Positions 46,596 through 55,360 are shown, numbered from the stretch's first letter. The stretch: 62,512 bases of DNA from Bacteroidales bacterium (GCA_017509755.1 JAFWOY010000016.1:1-62512), one strand, 5' to 3'. Notes: generated from the sequence alone by a model not told the origin. Translations and numbers: made by a program.

Positions 46596-47795
46596 TCACT
46601 TACCGATGCAACGTTTTACCAGGCGTCGGACCCCCTTCCGGAGGACCAGCTTATCAAACATCCGTCCCGGGAGCGGATCCTCCGCGTCAGCCATGAAACG
46701 GATGTCGCCGCTTTTGCGGAGGGCCTTGAACGCCCGGGTGGTCATATAGCCTTTATACCAGTCTTCCACGCACATACGTTCGTTGATATACGTAGAAGGA
46801 GATTCTATGAATTGCGTATCATCGAGCGGAGCGCCCTGCATCAACGTCACGAACTGTTGCGGCAGATTGACGCCAGCTGCCGTATAGGCATAGCCCGAAC
46901 CTCCGTAGCGGAAATTCATCTCGCAAAAAACAAACTGGTCGCCACTCTGGAAGAAATCGATGTCGAACAGCCCTGCAAATCCTGTCTCCCGCACGAATGC
47001 CTTGAACCGTTCCACCCAGGTCTCATAACCCGCGACCGGCAAGATCGCGCCCTGTTTGGCCACACCGAAATGCCCGCCTCCGGCCAATGCATCAATGCGC
47101 AGGATACCGGGGATATGAACCACCGTTCCGTCGGAAACGCCCACCAGTGCATATTCCTGCTGATTGGGAAGGCACTCCTCCACCAGCACAGAAACCGTGG
47201 CAGACCGTTCAGCCATCGCCGCTATCGCGGCGCGCAACTCTTTTTCCGTGTCGCAGCGCCCCATGCCCGTCTTCGCCCCTACCAAAGTCAGCAGAGGTTT
47301 CGGAAAACAGGGATACGGCACTTCAGTCGGAAGCTCATACGTTCCATCAACAACTTCAATGACAACACCCTGGGCGACAGGCAGTCCCACCTTCCGCGCC
47401 GTCTCTTTCTGGCGCTTCTTATTCATCCAGGCCACCACCGCGCCCGGCGTATGGCGGATATGGGGAAACAGGAAATAGGGCGCCAGCTTTTCCTGATTCG
47501 TATCGATGACCGCTGCCGAGAAATCACTGTCCGGGATAATGACCGCTTTCCGGCCAGGTTCCACACACTGAACCAGCAACAGTTCCATCAGTTGCTTCTC
47601 ATCCTGTTCGCAGTACAAGACGCGGCTCGCATAACGGCTATAGCTGTCGACCGGCGGTGTTCTGTCGATCTTCCCCTTCCGGTGCTCAACCATCACCACA
47701 ATCACATCCACCGCATAGCCAGCCTTGCCCAGCGACCGGGTCAATCCCAGACGGGAAGTATAACCATGACCTATGACGACGACTCGCTGTTTCAT
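46596..47795 (-). CDS. ATP-grasp ligase (D-aspartate-ligase-like)
   Basis: A 399-residue ATP-grasp enzyme: N-terminal VVVIGHGYTSRLGLTRSLG, DSDFSAAVID, ATP region VPYPCFPKPLLTLVGAKTGM, and metal residues in GLFDIDFF...FCEMNFRYGGSG. The layout resembles carboxylate-amine ligases that use D-aspartate or similar amino acids. It could amidate a uronic acid or attach an amino acid to the glycan; this is inference. The start overlaps the GNAT stop (ATGA), and the longer frame upstream is rejected because it reads over that gene. Confidence 0.78.
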   Translation of the reverse strand: MKQRVVVIGHGYTSRLGLTRSLGKAGYAVDVIVVMVEHRKGKIDRTPPVDSYSRYASRVLYCEQDEKQLMELLLVQCVEPGRKAVIIPDSDFSAAVIDTNQEKLAPYFLFPHIRHTPGAVVAWMNKKRQKETARKVGLPVAQGVVIEVVDGTYELPTEVPYPCFPKPLLTLVGAKTGMGRCDTEKELRAAIAAMAERSATVSVLVEECLPNQQEYALVGVSDGTVVHIPGILRIDALAGGGHFGVAKQGAILPVAGYETWVERFKAFVRETGFAGLFDIDFFQSGDQFVFCEMNFRYGGSGYAYTAAGVNLPQQFVTLMQGAPLDDTQFIESPSTYINERMCVEDWYKGYMTTRAFKALRKSGDIRFMADAEDPLPGRMFDKLVLRKGVRRLVKRCIGK

Positions 47796-48379
47796 CCGCG
47801 CGAGAACATGCTTTTCAAAAGGGTTTTGATCCGGCTGCGCAGCAACTTCCACCGGCAATACAGGCGGGAATAGGGACAACCATCCAGCCATTTCACCAGG
47901 ACCACACAGTTATGGTCCCCACTTTTGGCCCGGAAAATCCGGACCCGCCGATACCCCCTGTCAATCGCCATTTCCTGGCGAGATTTATTCCGGACGTGGG
48001 TATCAAAGACAAGGACCCGATAGCCCATTTCCTGGGCCAGTGCTTCCCTCCGTTCATCCAGGTTGCTGAAAATGCCTTGTCCCGTATAACCCGGAATCAC
48101 GCCGTCAAAACACAGATAGGCATACCGTCCTCCTGCGTACCACACTGGATGTTCCCGCTCGGCAAGGGCGGCTGTACCGACCACTTGATCCCCGTCCATC
48201 GCAACCAGCATCACACCCCGTTCACCCAGCGATTCCCGTATTCTCTCAGCCGGCCACCGGTAATGCGACATCTTGATTCTCCGGGCACGATTGGGGGCAT
48301 GGGCTTCAATCAGGCAACGCCGGATGGCATCCCAGGAAACCGTCTCAGGCTTTTCAATGATCCGGATCTTTGAATCCAC
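47792..48379 (-). CDS. GNAT-family acetyltransferase-like protein
   Basis: A 195-residue GNAT-fold protein: beta strands with VMLVAMDGDQVVGTAAL, and the acetyl-CoA loop region GVIPGYTGQGIFSNL (degenerate Q/RxxGxG/A), then YRVLVFDTHVRNKS. A basic C-terminal tail (residues 170-195) could contact membrane or RNA. It starts at GTG 48379; the first ATG in frame would remove 36 residues of fold. It lies between two ATP-grasp genes, suggesting that an amino group in the modified glycan is acetylated. Confidence 0.72.
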   Translation of the reverse strand: MDSKIRIIEKPETVSWDAIRRCLIEAHAPNRARRIKMSHYRWPAERIRESLGERGVMLVAMDGDQVVGTAALAEREHPVWYAGGRYAYLCFDGVIPGYTGQGIFSNLDERREALAQEMGYRVLVFDTHVRNKSRQEMAIDRGYRRVRIFRAKSGDHNCVVLVKWLDGCPYSRLYCRWKLLRSRIKTLLKSMFSRG

Positions 48380-48386
48380 GCTTCGT

Positions 48387-49466
48387 TCAGTCCATGAACC
48401 GGGAGTTCGGCCGTGGCCACAATTCCCGGATAATCCGTTCCGTATATTCCCCCATCCCCGATTTGAAAGCAGACTGGCTCAACCCGGGGTTGGTATTGAA
48501 CTCTATCAGGATAGGCTCTCCGTCTTCTTGAATGGCAACGTCCCAGCCGACAATATTGAAGAACGGCAGTTTCATATGCATCCGCTTGACCATCTCGATC
48601 GCCTTGTCGTACGACGGCAACTGATATCCCTCCAACACGACGCCCGTATCCGTCTTGACGATGTCATCCTTGCTGAATCCGCTGAAGGCCACCTTGTCGA
48701 GTTTTCCATCTTTCGTGATGGCAGTACTGATGCCGCCGGCCATCTGGTTGTCCACGACAGCCCCCTTGTGCCCGATCCGAACCACCGAATATACAATCAG
48801 GATCTCCATGCCGGAACGGTACGAGAGAATCCGGATCGTATTGACCGAAGTAGGATTCAAGGCCGCCATATCCGGATGCTGCCGGACCACCTCCTGGATC
48901 AGGAAATCTTTATTCTTATAGTCGGCAAACAGCTGTTTGACCGTCTTCCCGCCGAGGCTCGTGATACCGTCCTTGACAGAAAAGAGCTGGATGCCATGGC
49001 CTTCGGAATTCCGGGAAGGCTTGATGATGACCGGCTCGAGATTCCGGCACAGCGAAATCGCTTCCTCTTCCGTTACCGGTTTCCCCTCGAAATAATAGTA
49101 CCCATTCATGTTCTTCAGAATGGAATGGACCACATTCTCTCCCGGAAGCAGGAAATCCAGCATGTTCTTGTCCCTATAGGCATCCAGAAAACGGAAACGA
49201 TTCGCTTTCGGAATCAATTCGCAGTGATACAAGTTGTTCGGAACATACTCCTTGGTAAACACGCCGGTACGGGAATAAAAGAACTCATGGCAATACAACG
49301 GAACCTTCTTGCCAATCATATCCTTATAGAAGTCCTGCACCTCTTTTTTCTGCGCGGGGGACAGTTTCCTACGATGTTCCAAATCCTTGAAGTTCTTTGT
49401 AATACGGAACTTCCACTTCCTCATTTCGCTTCTTTTGCGAAAGAATCTGACAATTTTCTTGATCAT
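48387..49466 (-). CDS. Sugar-transfer-associated ATP-grasp protein
   Basis: First gene of the polysaccharide operon, 359 residues. A basic N-terminal region (IKKIVRFFRKRSEMRKWKFR) could bind membrane. The ATP-grasp fold follows: VIIKPSRNSEGHGIQLF, TSVNTIRILSY, RIGHKGAVVDNQMAGG and the metal-binding GWDVAIQEDGEPILIEFN. It is a paralogue of the genes at 26948-27910 and 36923-38032. The leader before it is about 165 nt. Confidence 0.8.
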   Translation of the reverse strand: MIKKIVRFFRKRSEMRKWKFRITKNFKDLEHRRKLSPAQKKEVQDFYKDMIGKKVPLYCHEFFYSRTGVFTKEYVPNNLYHCELIPKANRFRFLDAYRDKNMLDFLLPGENVVHSILKNMNGYYYFEGKPVTEEEAISLCRNLEPVIIKPSRNSEGHGIQLFSVKDGITSLGGKTVKQLFADYKNKDFLIQEVVRQHPDMAALNPTSVNTIRILSYRSGMEILIVYSVVRIGHKGAVVDNQMAGGISTAITKDGKLDKVAFSGFSKDDIVKTDTGVVLEGYQLPSYDKAIEMVKRMHMKLPFFNIVGWDVAIQEDGEPILIEFNTNPGLSQSAFKSGMGEYTERIIRELWPRPNSRFMD

Positions 49467-49634
49467 AGACTCAAAAAGACAATAAAATCACTCCTGCGCC
49501 AGCGGAAGCCAACGCAGCAGCCACGGTCCGGCAGGTTTTTCCTCTCCCGCACTTCGGTCCTGCCTACATCCATAGGCGGTGTCCGTGAACCGACCGATTC
49601 TACACGTCCCGACACAGGGACGGCAATATCTTGA

Positions 49635-49642
49635 CAAAGGTA
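49635..49642 (-). promoter_or_regulatory. TAnnTTTG promoter, polysaccharide operon
   Basis: TACCTTTG on the minus strand, 169 nt before the first ATG. It begins right after the terminator of the capA-wzi unit. The leader between holds a small GTCCC/GGGAC hairpin. Confidence 0.6.
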
Positions 49643-49643
49643 C

Positions 49644-49672
49644 AAAAAAAGTCCGGACAAACCAGTCCGGAC
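49644..49672 (-). terminator. Terminator of capA-wzi
   Basis: Perfect GTCCGGAC/GTCCGGAC palindromic arms with a 6 nt loop, followed by seven T on the minus strand. Confidence 0.9.
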
Positions 49673-49694
49673 CCCATAAATTTCCTGCAAAAAG

Positions 49695-51209
49695 CTAGCG
49701 CAAATCCCACCGCAGGCCCAACGAAGCGCCAAAAGCGTCGGGAAGCAATTGCCCCCGGTCGGCATAGAGGCCATAGGTCAGGGTGAATTGACGCAGGGCA
49801 GATGAAGTTGTCGCGCTGCCAAAACGAGAAAAAGCAGCGAAAGGAATCTCACCGACGAAAGCGCCGTACACTTGCCGGAGCGGGGTTTCTTTCACCGTGC
49901 CCCATTTCTTGTGAATCTGAGACTCACCGGTATATTGCGCTGAATACGTGCCGTAATTCTGGCTATAAGTCAGCATCAATTTGTACGGCATCTTCCGGAA
50001 CAGTTTACCAGCAATGCTCACGTGATGGGCTTTGAGGCGGTTGTTCTCCACGCCCAGGACGATTTCTTTCGGATTCCAGGTGCCCGCGTGCGTACCTTTG
50101 GGAACAATCAGCGGATCGCCAACAGTCCGGCCGAAATAAGTCCAGCCGGAGCGATAGCCGCTATTGTTGAAATAGTTGTCCAGGCCACCGTATATCTTGT
50201 GGTAATAATCCCACGAATCGGACGGCTCACGTTGCGCCTGCTCTTCTGGCGTGAGATCTCTGTCGTGGTAGGTGCCCGACTGTTTCATCGTGTACTGGTA
50301 TTCAAACAGGATGTCCGACACCCAGCGGTCCTTGTCGTCGAAACCGAACCAAATTGTATTGACGCCATCGGGGAAGTTCTGAATGCCGGCCATGCCAGAG
50401 CCATCATCGTACGGCACATCATGCTGCATCCGCAGCTTCCATGTATCGCCGCGATAATCGAGCCTGTACAATGCCCCACCCCGCTGGTCACCGATTACAT
50501 TGACCTGGTCACTGTGTGTGCCGGCCGCCGAAGCGTGGCGTCCCGTGATCACCCGGAAATAGTTGTCAAATGTGATGGGCATCTTCCCGTCTTTCGGGCT
50601 TGTTCCACCCCATAGCGCCGCATGGTCAAGGCCGAGTTGGAAGTCCAGCCGTTTCGAGAGTTTGAACAGGAAAAAGAGCTGCGTGCGATGCACCAGCGCT
50701 CCCTGCACATAGCGGTTGTCCAATGTCTTATAGTCACCAAAAGCGCCACGGATCCAGAGCACTTTCCAAGTCAGTGGCACGGGAACTGGATCGAGCGTAA
50801 TCAGATACCCCGGCATCGTCCGCGCATTCCCGCTCCAAGCCACATGGCCACCCGTCGAGGACATCGACCCAAGCGTCCGCAACCCCGCTCCCCAGAACTC
50901 CGTATCCACGTGTTTCATCCCCACATCCAGCGTAAACACCTTCCACCGCGCGCTCCCATACAACTCATCCACCATCAAATTGAAATCCGCCGTCCCCTCC
51001 GGGCATCTCTGCCCATTCCCAGCCAAAGACACCCCCCACTTCCACTGAAAGTCCTTGGAAGTATCATACTGAGTTCCAGCCTGCACCATAGCCAGACCCC
51101 CATTGTACTGCGGCATCAGTCCGAACTGATTGTTCGTCATCCAAAAAGGCAACTGGTTCCCAGACGAAAGCGCTCCCAGCAACAGGAGAGACAAGGCAAA
51201 ATCGTTCAT
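49695..51209 (-). CDS. Capsule assembly Wzi-family outer-membrane protein
   Basis: A 504-residue beta-barrel protein of the Wzi family that anchors or organises surface polysaccharide. Motifs near the N-terminus (SSGNQLPFWMTNNQFGLMP) and the strand-rich body fit Bacteroidota Wzi proteins, and it ends with an aromatic residue followed by DLR. The signal sequence is short and starts MNDF, with no basic n-region, and a TAG lies directly upstream in frame, so the start is forced. It follows capA by 3 bp. Confidence 0.85.
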   Translation of the reverse strand: MNDFALSLLLLGALSSGNQLPFWMTNNQFGLMPQYNGGLAMVQAGTQYDTSKDFQWKWGVSLAGNGQRCPEGTADFNLMVDELYGSARWKVFTLDVGMKHVDTEFWGAGLRTLGSMSSTGGHVAWSGNARTMPGYLITLDPVPVPLTWKVLWIRGAFGDYKTLDNRYVQGALVHRTQLFFLFKLSKRLDFQLGLDHAALWGGTSPKDGKMPITFDNYFRVITGRHASAAGTHSDQVNVIGDQRGGALYRLDYRGDTWKLRMQHDVPYDDGSGMAGIQNFPDGVNTIWFGFDDKDRWVSDILFEYQYTMKQSGTYHDRDLTPEEQAQREPSDSWDYYHKIYGGLDNYFNNSGYRSGWTYFGRTVGDPLIVPKGTHAGTWNPKEIVLGVENNRLKAHHVSIAGKLFRKMPYKLMLTYSQNYGTYSAQYTGESQIHKKWGTVKETPLRQVYGAFVGEIPFAAFSRFGSATTSSALRQFTLTYGLYADRGQLLPDAFGASLGLRWDLR

Positions 51210-51212
51210 AAT

Positions 51213-52349
51213 CTACTTTTTAAAACCCTTCAAGTACTCCTCCAAACCCCGGATCGCCACTTCCCTGTTCTGCTCGGAACGGAGTGAATGCAATGCAAAC
51301 AGGAGTTGGTTCCGTTCATAGCGTTTCATATAGATTCGCTTGTACAAAGACGGGAAGAACCGCCGGAGAACCCTGATTCCCACAATTTTTCCTTTATAGG
51401 CACGCAGATAGACAGGAAGTTCGGACAGGCAGTACGCATTGAATTGCGCGTCCAGAAATGCCTCATCCGTTACTTTGGAAGAACGTGCATCAAAGGCCGA
51501 AAAATCCTGTTCGTCATCATAGCGTACCGTATCATCCACAGCCTTTACCAGATGCTTGCGAACAGCAAAGGTATCTCCCTCCAATGCGAGTTCCACGATC
51601 AGACCGGAATCCGTAAACTCATTGTTGAAAGAGCGGAACAGGAAATTGCCCTGCCCATACAGGAGGTAAGCGCCCTTGTAATACTCTTCGCACCCGACGC
51701 AATGCGTGTGCTGGGAAAGGATCATGTTCGCACCAGCATCCACCATCCGGTGGAATCTCTTGCGGGTCTGGGGAGAAGGATAACGAAACCGTTCGGCACC
51801 ACCATGGTAGATCACAATCAGGTAATCGCACTGCGGCTTCAACGATTCCAGCTCTTTGCAGACCACATACTCGTCATACAAAAAGGCCCCGGCAAGACGC
51901 TTGCCAGGCGCATTGTACATGGTTTCCGCCACGTTGTACAAGCAGATCTTCTTTTCTCCCAGCGCGAAAAAGAGGGAATGGGCTATCTCCTCTTCGTTCC
52001 GGCCCGCACCGACGTGCTGGATGCCAGCCTTTTCCAAGGCTTGCATCGTATCAACGACACCAACAGGACCCGCGTCGGTAATATGGTTGTTGGCCAACGC
52101 ACAACAGTCAATCCCGAGCCCTTGGATGCCCCGGAGAACAGAAGTCGGAGCAAAGACGACCGGGCCTGTCTTGTCGCATTTACCCGGCCTATCAGTCAAA
52201 GCGCCTTCCAGGTTACAAATCCTGTAATCCGCCGATTGAAAAAGGGAACAAATCTTTTCGCCATACAAAGAATCCGTATCACCAGCCGAGAACCTGTCGA
52301 AATTGGAAGGGACAGGAAACAAATCGCCAACGATCAGGATCTTTTTCAT
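51213..52349 (-). CDS. CapA-family metallophosphatase-like protein
   Basis: A 378-residue PGA_cap/CapA-fold protein: the start [35 protein letters not shown], and QHTHCV match the metal-binding pattern of calcineurin-like CapA proteins associated with polyglutamate capsule and surface polymers. No signal peptide is evident. I chose ATG 52349, which directly starts the fold and lies 30 nt from a promoter element. It is co-transcribed with wzi, so it probably acts in surface polymer export or tailoring. Confidence 0.83.
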   Translation of the reverse strand: MKKILIVGDLFPVPSNFDRFSAGDTDSLYGEKICSLFQSADYRICNLEGALTDRPGKCDKTGPVVFAPTSVLRGIQGLGIDCCALANNHITDAGPVGVVDTMQALEKAGIQHVGAGRNEEEIAHSLFFALGEKKICLYNVAETMYNAPGKRLAGAFLYDEYVVCKELESLKPQCDYLIVIYHGGAERFRYPSPQTRKRFHRMVDAGANMILSQHTHCVGCEEYYKGAYLLYGQGNFLFRSFNNEFTDSGLIVELALEGDTFAVRKHLVKAVDDTVRYDDEQDFSAFDARSSKVTDEAFLDAQFNAYCLSELPVYLRAYKGKIVGIRVLRRFFPSLYKRIYMKRYERNQLLFALHSLRSEQNREVAIRGLEEYLKGFKK

Positions 52350-52379
52350 TGATACGCAACAACAGTCGTCTATATCTTG

Positions 52380-52387
52380 CAAATATA
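52380..52387 (-). promoter_or_regulatory. TAnnTTTG promoter, capA-wzi
   Basis: TATATTTG on the minus strand, 30 nt before the capA ATG; 14 bp from the divergent transaldolase element. Confidence 0.6.
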
Positions 52388-52401
52388 GCATTTTTTTGTT
52401 G

Positions 52402-52409
52402 TATCTTTG
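52402..52409 (+). promoter_or_regulatory. TAnnTTTG promoter, transaldolase
   Basis: TATCTTTG on the plus strand, 23 nt before the ATG at 52433. Confidence 0.65.
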
Positions 52410-52432
52410 CGAAAACAGAAAAACCGGAAACC

Positions 52433-53086
52433 ATGAAATTCTTCTTAGACACAGCCAATGTGGACGACATCCGGAAAGCCAATGACATGGGCGTCATTTG
52501 CGGAGTCACCACCAATCCTTCCCTCATCGCCAAAGAAGGGCGCGATTTCAAGCAAGTCGTAGCCGAGATCGCCTCCATCGTCGACGGCCCCATCAGCGGC
52601 GAAGTCAAAGCGACCACCACCGACGCCGAAGGCATGATCCGCGAAGGACGCGAGATCGCCAAGATCCACAAGAATATGGTCGTCAAGATTCCGATGACCG
52701 TGGAAGGACTCAAGGCGTGTCATACCTTGGCCGCCGAAGGCATCAAAGTCAATATGACGCTCATCTTCACGGCCAACCAGGCTTTGCTCGCCGCCCGTTC
52801 CGGCGCTGCCTTTGTCAGCCCGTTCGTTGGCCGTCTCGATGACATCAGCGTCCGCGGCACCGACCTCATCTCCGAAGTCGCCGAGATATTCCACGCCCAC
52901 GGCATCTCCACCGAGATCATCGCGGCCAGCATCCGCCATCCCATGCACGTCACCGAATGCGCCCTCGCCGGCGCCGACATTTCCACCGTTCCCTACAAGG
53001 TCATCGAGCAGATGACCAAGCATCCGCTGACCGACCAGGGCATCGAAAAGTTCCGCAAGGATTACGAAGCGGTGTTCGGAAAATAA
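52433..53086 (+). CDS. tal: Transaldolase / fructose-6-phosphate aldolase family
   Basis: A 217-residue short transaldolase of the TalC/FSA group. The Schiff-base Lys is Lys85 in VVKIPMT; other landmarks are FLDTANV at the start, GVTTNPSL and SPFVGRLDD. In Bacteroidota this short form usually serves as the pentose-phosphate transaldolase. ATG 52433 is preferred since the longer frame runs through the promoter. It is monocistronic with its own terminator. Confidence 0.93.
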   Translation: MKFFLDTANVDDIRKANDMGVICGVTTNPSLIAKEGRDFKQVVAEIASIVDGPISGEVKATTTDAEGMIREGREIAKIHKNMVVKIPMTVEGLKACHTLAAEGIKVNMTLIFTANQALLAARSGAAFVSPFVGRLDDISVRGTDLISEVAEIFHAHGISTEIIAASIRHPMHVTECALAGADISTVPYKVIEQMTKHPLTDQGIEKFRKDYEAVFGK

Positions 53087-53090
53087 AACA

Positions 53091-53123
53091 AAAAACAGGC
53101 AGGATGAATTTCTGCCTGTTTTT
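53091..53123. terminator. Bidirectional terminator after transaldolase
   Basis: AAAACAGGCAG and CTGCCTGTTTT form an 11 bp stem with a 9 nt loop, with A-run and T-run on either side, so it can stop both the transaldolase and the convergent lipoprotein transcripts. Confidence 0.9.
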
Positions 53124-53176
53124 GTTTGATGGTGCTGCGACGCGGTCTTCGCACGCATGTGTGGACTTGCGCGAGA

Positions 53177-53527
53177 CTAGTTGCTTTCGTACATATTCAC
53201 CGTGTACTTCTCGTAGTCAGTGCCACGGAACTTGATCTCGACATCGCGATACATTTTCGTGCTGTCCACTTTCACATTCCCTTCCGCATCCGTCTCCTTG
53301 GTGAAAGCCGTCACCTTGACCGTGCCGGTATAAGTCAGTTTGTCCGGATGGCCGTCCAGGATATAACGGTCCAGCCGATACGACAAATCCTCGGTATTGT
53401 CTTCCGTCACCAGCTGTTCCACCAGCGGAGCAGAATTCTCTTTCAAATCATCGATATCCGGCGCATTCGAACAAGCCGCCACGAACAGCGCAACCAGCGC
53501 CCAAGAAACAACAAATAGTTTTTTCAT
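53177..53527 (-). CDS. Small lipoprotein
   Basis: A 116-residue predicted lipoprotein with signal MKKLFVVSWALVALFVAACS and lipid Cys at 19. The mature part (about 95 residues) is acidic, with an early helical part (DIDDLKENSAPLVEQLV) and then beta strands (YTGTVKVTAFTKET, YRDVEIKFRGTDYEKYTV). I recognise no family. A near-match promoter TATCTTTA lies at 53556-53563. It is convergent with the transaldolase gene. Confidence 0.75.
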   Translation of the reverse strand: MKKLFVVSWALVALFVAACSNAPDIDDLKENSAPLVEQLVTEDNTEDLSYRLDRYILDGHPDKLTYTGTVKVTAFTKETDAEGNVKVDSTKMYRDVEIKFRGTDYEKYTVNMYESN

Positions 53528-54132
53528 AGTAAAATCGTTTTATATTTCGTGGCCGTAAAGATACAGAAAAACGCTCCTGCTTGGCCGGGCATTCTGGACA
53601 AGTACTGCGGACATTACTGCCGGGTCCTCCGCCAGGTACTATTGCCGGAAACTCTTTGCCAGGTAATTATGCCGGCTACTTTTGCCGGCTACTTGGCAGG
53701 ATCCTCCACCCGCACCGCCGTACAACCTTTAGCGGCACAGCCGCTACGCCATTGGTTGTTTTTGTATTGAACTGTCCCGACGAGCAAAGAGCCAAACAGT
53801 AGCGACCATACAAAAGCATCGGGCAGGGCAGGAAACACAGCCTTGGCGGGCTGGGTACAGACCGCCAAGGAAGGCGGAGCGCGGACTGGACGTGATCGAT
53901 GGCAGTCAGTTCATCGCGACGCCACCCAGGAGCGAGAGCCTGACAGGCGAAAACCACAGCTCCCTCCTTCGGCCCCACCCTATTCCGCGAGCCCACTAAA
54001 CCCCACTCCAGCAGCAACAGTGTATGGCCCCGCCCGGCTCACCAGCGTCTAAAACAGGTGCGAGCCGGGAAGAATGAAGATCTGGTCCTCTAGAGCACAA
54101 ATCCATCAGGCTCGCGGGTTAGCCGCACTGCC
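53528..54132. other. 605 bp noncoding, structured intergenic region
   Basis: No convincing gene. From about 53600 to 53705 short units related to ACTnTTGCCGGCT recur with spacing of about 12-15 bp. Perfect hairpins follow: AGCGGC/GCCGCT at 53731-53745, CCTTGGCGG/CCGCCAAGG at 53841-53870, and CCCGGCTC/GAGCCGGG at 54033-54069. I looked for tmRNA, RNase P and tRNA features on both strands and saw none. It may hold an unannotated RNA or degraded repeats. Confidence 0.5.
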
Positions 54133-54423
54133 CTACTTAATGAACGGCCAAACCAACGCGCCGGCGATGGCGTAGCCCAAGCGGAAATACCATTTCTGCG
54201 GCCAGTTCAGGTCGGTGTCGGCTGTACGCTTACCGAAAATACCAAGCGCATGGAACGCATTGTGCGCCGCCCACTCCCGAGAGAGCGACTTGAACGATCT
54301 TTTCCATACCTGACACTCCGGATACAAGGCCCGTATGGCAGCCAACTCCCGTGCAAAGTCTTTCTTCTTGACTTCGAACGAGGATTTGAGTTGGATGTTG
54401 TTCGGGGATACGGAGTATTGCAT
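54133..54423 (-). CDS. Conserved-looking small hypothetical protein
   Basis: A 96-residue protein with an alpha-helical, charged N-terminus (SFEVKKKDFARELAAI) and an unusual dense central pattern WKRSFKSLSREWAAHNAFHALG, then RTADTDLNWPQKWYFRLGYAIAG, and a hydrophobic C-terminus that could touch the membrane. The concentration of Trp, His and Arg suggests real selection, but I cannot name the family. It follows the GNAT gene by 15 bp on the same strand. Confidence 0.6.
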   Translation of the reverse strand: MQYSVSPNNIQLKSSFEVKKKDFARELAAIRALYPECQVWKRSFKSLSREWAAHNAFHALGIFGKRTADTDLNWPQKWYFRLGYAIAGALVWPFIK

Positions 54424-54438
54424 GGGGAGCCATCTGAA

Positions 54439-54873
54439 TTAGCCGCTGATACACAGCCGATAAACATTCGTTTCCTTTTGCTGGAAACCCAGCGACCGGT
54501 ACAATTCATTCGCTGCGACGCGGTGCGGCCGTGAGGTCAGGTGAATCTCGACCGGAGCCAATTCACGCCGCGCGAAATCGAGGATCGCCTCGACCAATTG
54601 CCGGCCAATCCTCCGCCCCCTGCATGACGACGAGACCACAACGTCCTCGACACTCGCCTTCCGGCCCGTCGGGGAAGCAAATACGCAAAAGGAGGCGCAA
54701 CCCATGACATGACCATCGTCTTCCAGTGCCGCAAAAAAATGCGTCTCTGCCGCCTCGACAGCGCGTCGTAACATTTCCGAAGTCACCGCGATTTCGGGAT
54801 CCAGCTCACGCATCAGAACCAAGATGTCCAAAACCTGGACATCAGAAAGGGCTGTCAATTCGACAATTCGCAT
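54439..54873 (-). CDS. GNAT-family N-acetyltransferase
   Basis: A 144-residue single-domain acetyltransferase. The CoA-binding motif is VVSSSCRGRRIGRQLVEAIL (R/QxxGxG/A type), preceded by the strand VMGCASFCVFASPTG, and followed by HLTSRPHRVAANELYRSLGF, where the Tyr is commonly the general acid. The substrate is unknown. It overlaps no neighbour but is 3 bp from the YhcH gene upstream, in a small minus-strand operon. Confidence 0.88.
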   Translation of the reverse strand: MRIVELTALSDVQVLDILVLMRELDPEIAVTSEMLRRAVEAAETHFFAALEDDGHVMGCASFCVFASPTGRKASVEDVVVSSSCRGRRIGRQLVEAILDFARRELAPVEIHLTSRPHRVAANELYRSLGFQQKETNVYRLCISG

Positions 54874-54876
54874 AGC

Positions 54877-55329
54877 CTATTTCACCGGAACCTTCATCAC
54901 CACCTTCTTCACCGGAGCACAAACGCCACCAGGCGCCAAACCAGGCTCGTGTGCATCATCCGGAAAGACCACCAGAAAGTAGCCCTCTCCGATGACCATA
55001 TCAGCGCCCGGGCAATCAGCGTAGCGGGCAGCGTCCTTGGCCTCGTCATACGGGATAATCTCGTCTACCTGCGGCAGCGGCTTGCAACGGATCAGTTCCG
55101 TGCCGACAACGCAAAGCTGAATGTCGATATACCGCCGATGAGCCTCATAGCCCTTCGGGTTCACCAAACTTGTGTCATACGCACTTACAACGGCCTTGAC
55201 GCCAAGATCCAGCGGATGCGACCCGACCTCAACTTCGGGCGTAACGTTTTCAATATAATCCAACGCCAAGTCGAGCGCAGGTGTCAGGCCCTTGTATAGG
55301 CCGATGTTTTTGATGTGATCGTAAATCAT
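54877..55329 (-). CDS. YhcH/YjgK/YiaL family protein, copy 1
   Basis: A 150-residue cupin-like protein of the YhcH family, whose members are linked to sialic acid or unusual sugar metabolism. Family motifs: RRYIDIQLCVVG, PYDEAKDAARY and VVFPDDAHEPGLAPG (metal ligands likely in the His and Glu residues). A second copy at 61746-62198 differs at 24 of 150 positions by hand count. It lies between the nitroreductase and GNAT genes, with no sugar catabolic genes near. Confidence 0.88.
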   Translation of the reverse strand: MIYDHIKNIGLYKGLTPALDLALDYIENVTPEVEVGSHPLDLGVKAVVSAYDTSLVNPKGYEAHRRYIDIQLCVVGTELIRCKPLPQVDEIIPYDEAKDAARYADCPGADMVIGEGYFLVVFPDDAHEPGLAPGGVCAPVKKVVMKVPVK

Positions 55330-55360
55330 GAGCGATGATGAGATTGATGTTGTTTTTCAG

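Noticed and set aside
52349..52432. Longer N-terminus for the transaldolase
   Set aside because: The extra frame crosses the capA start and both promoter elements; the family starts at [10 protein letters not shown].
53676..54017. 113-residue ORF in the noncoding gap
   Set aside because: Composition is Cys/Arg/Pro rich, spans hairpins and repeats, and no start signal is seen.
53528..54132. tmRNA, RNase P RNA or tRNA in the gap
   Set aside because: I could find no tRNA-like end, no conserved RNase P core and no CCA end on either strand.
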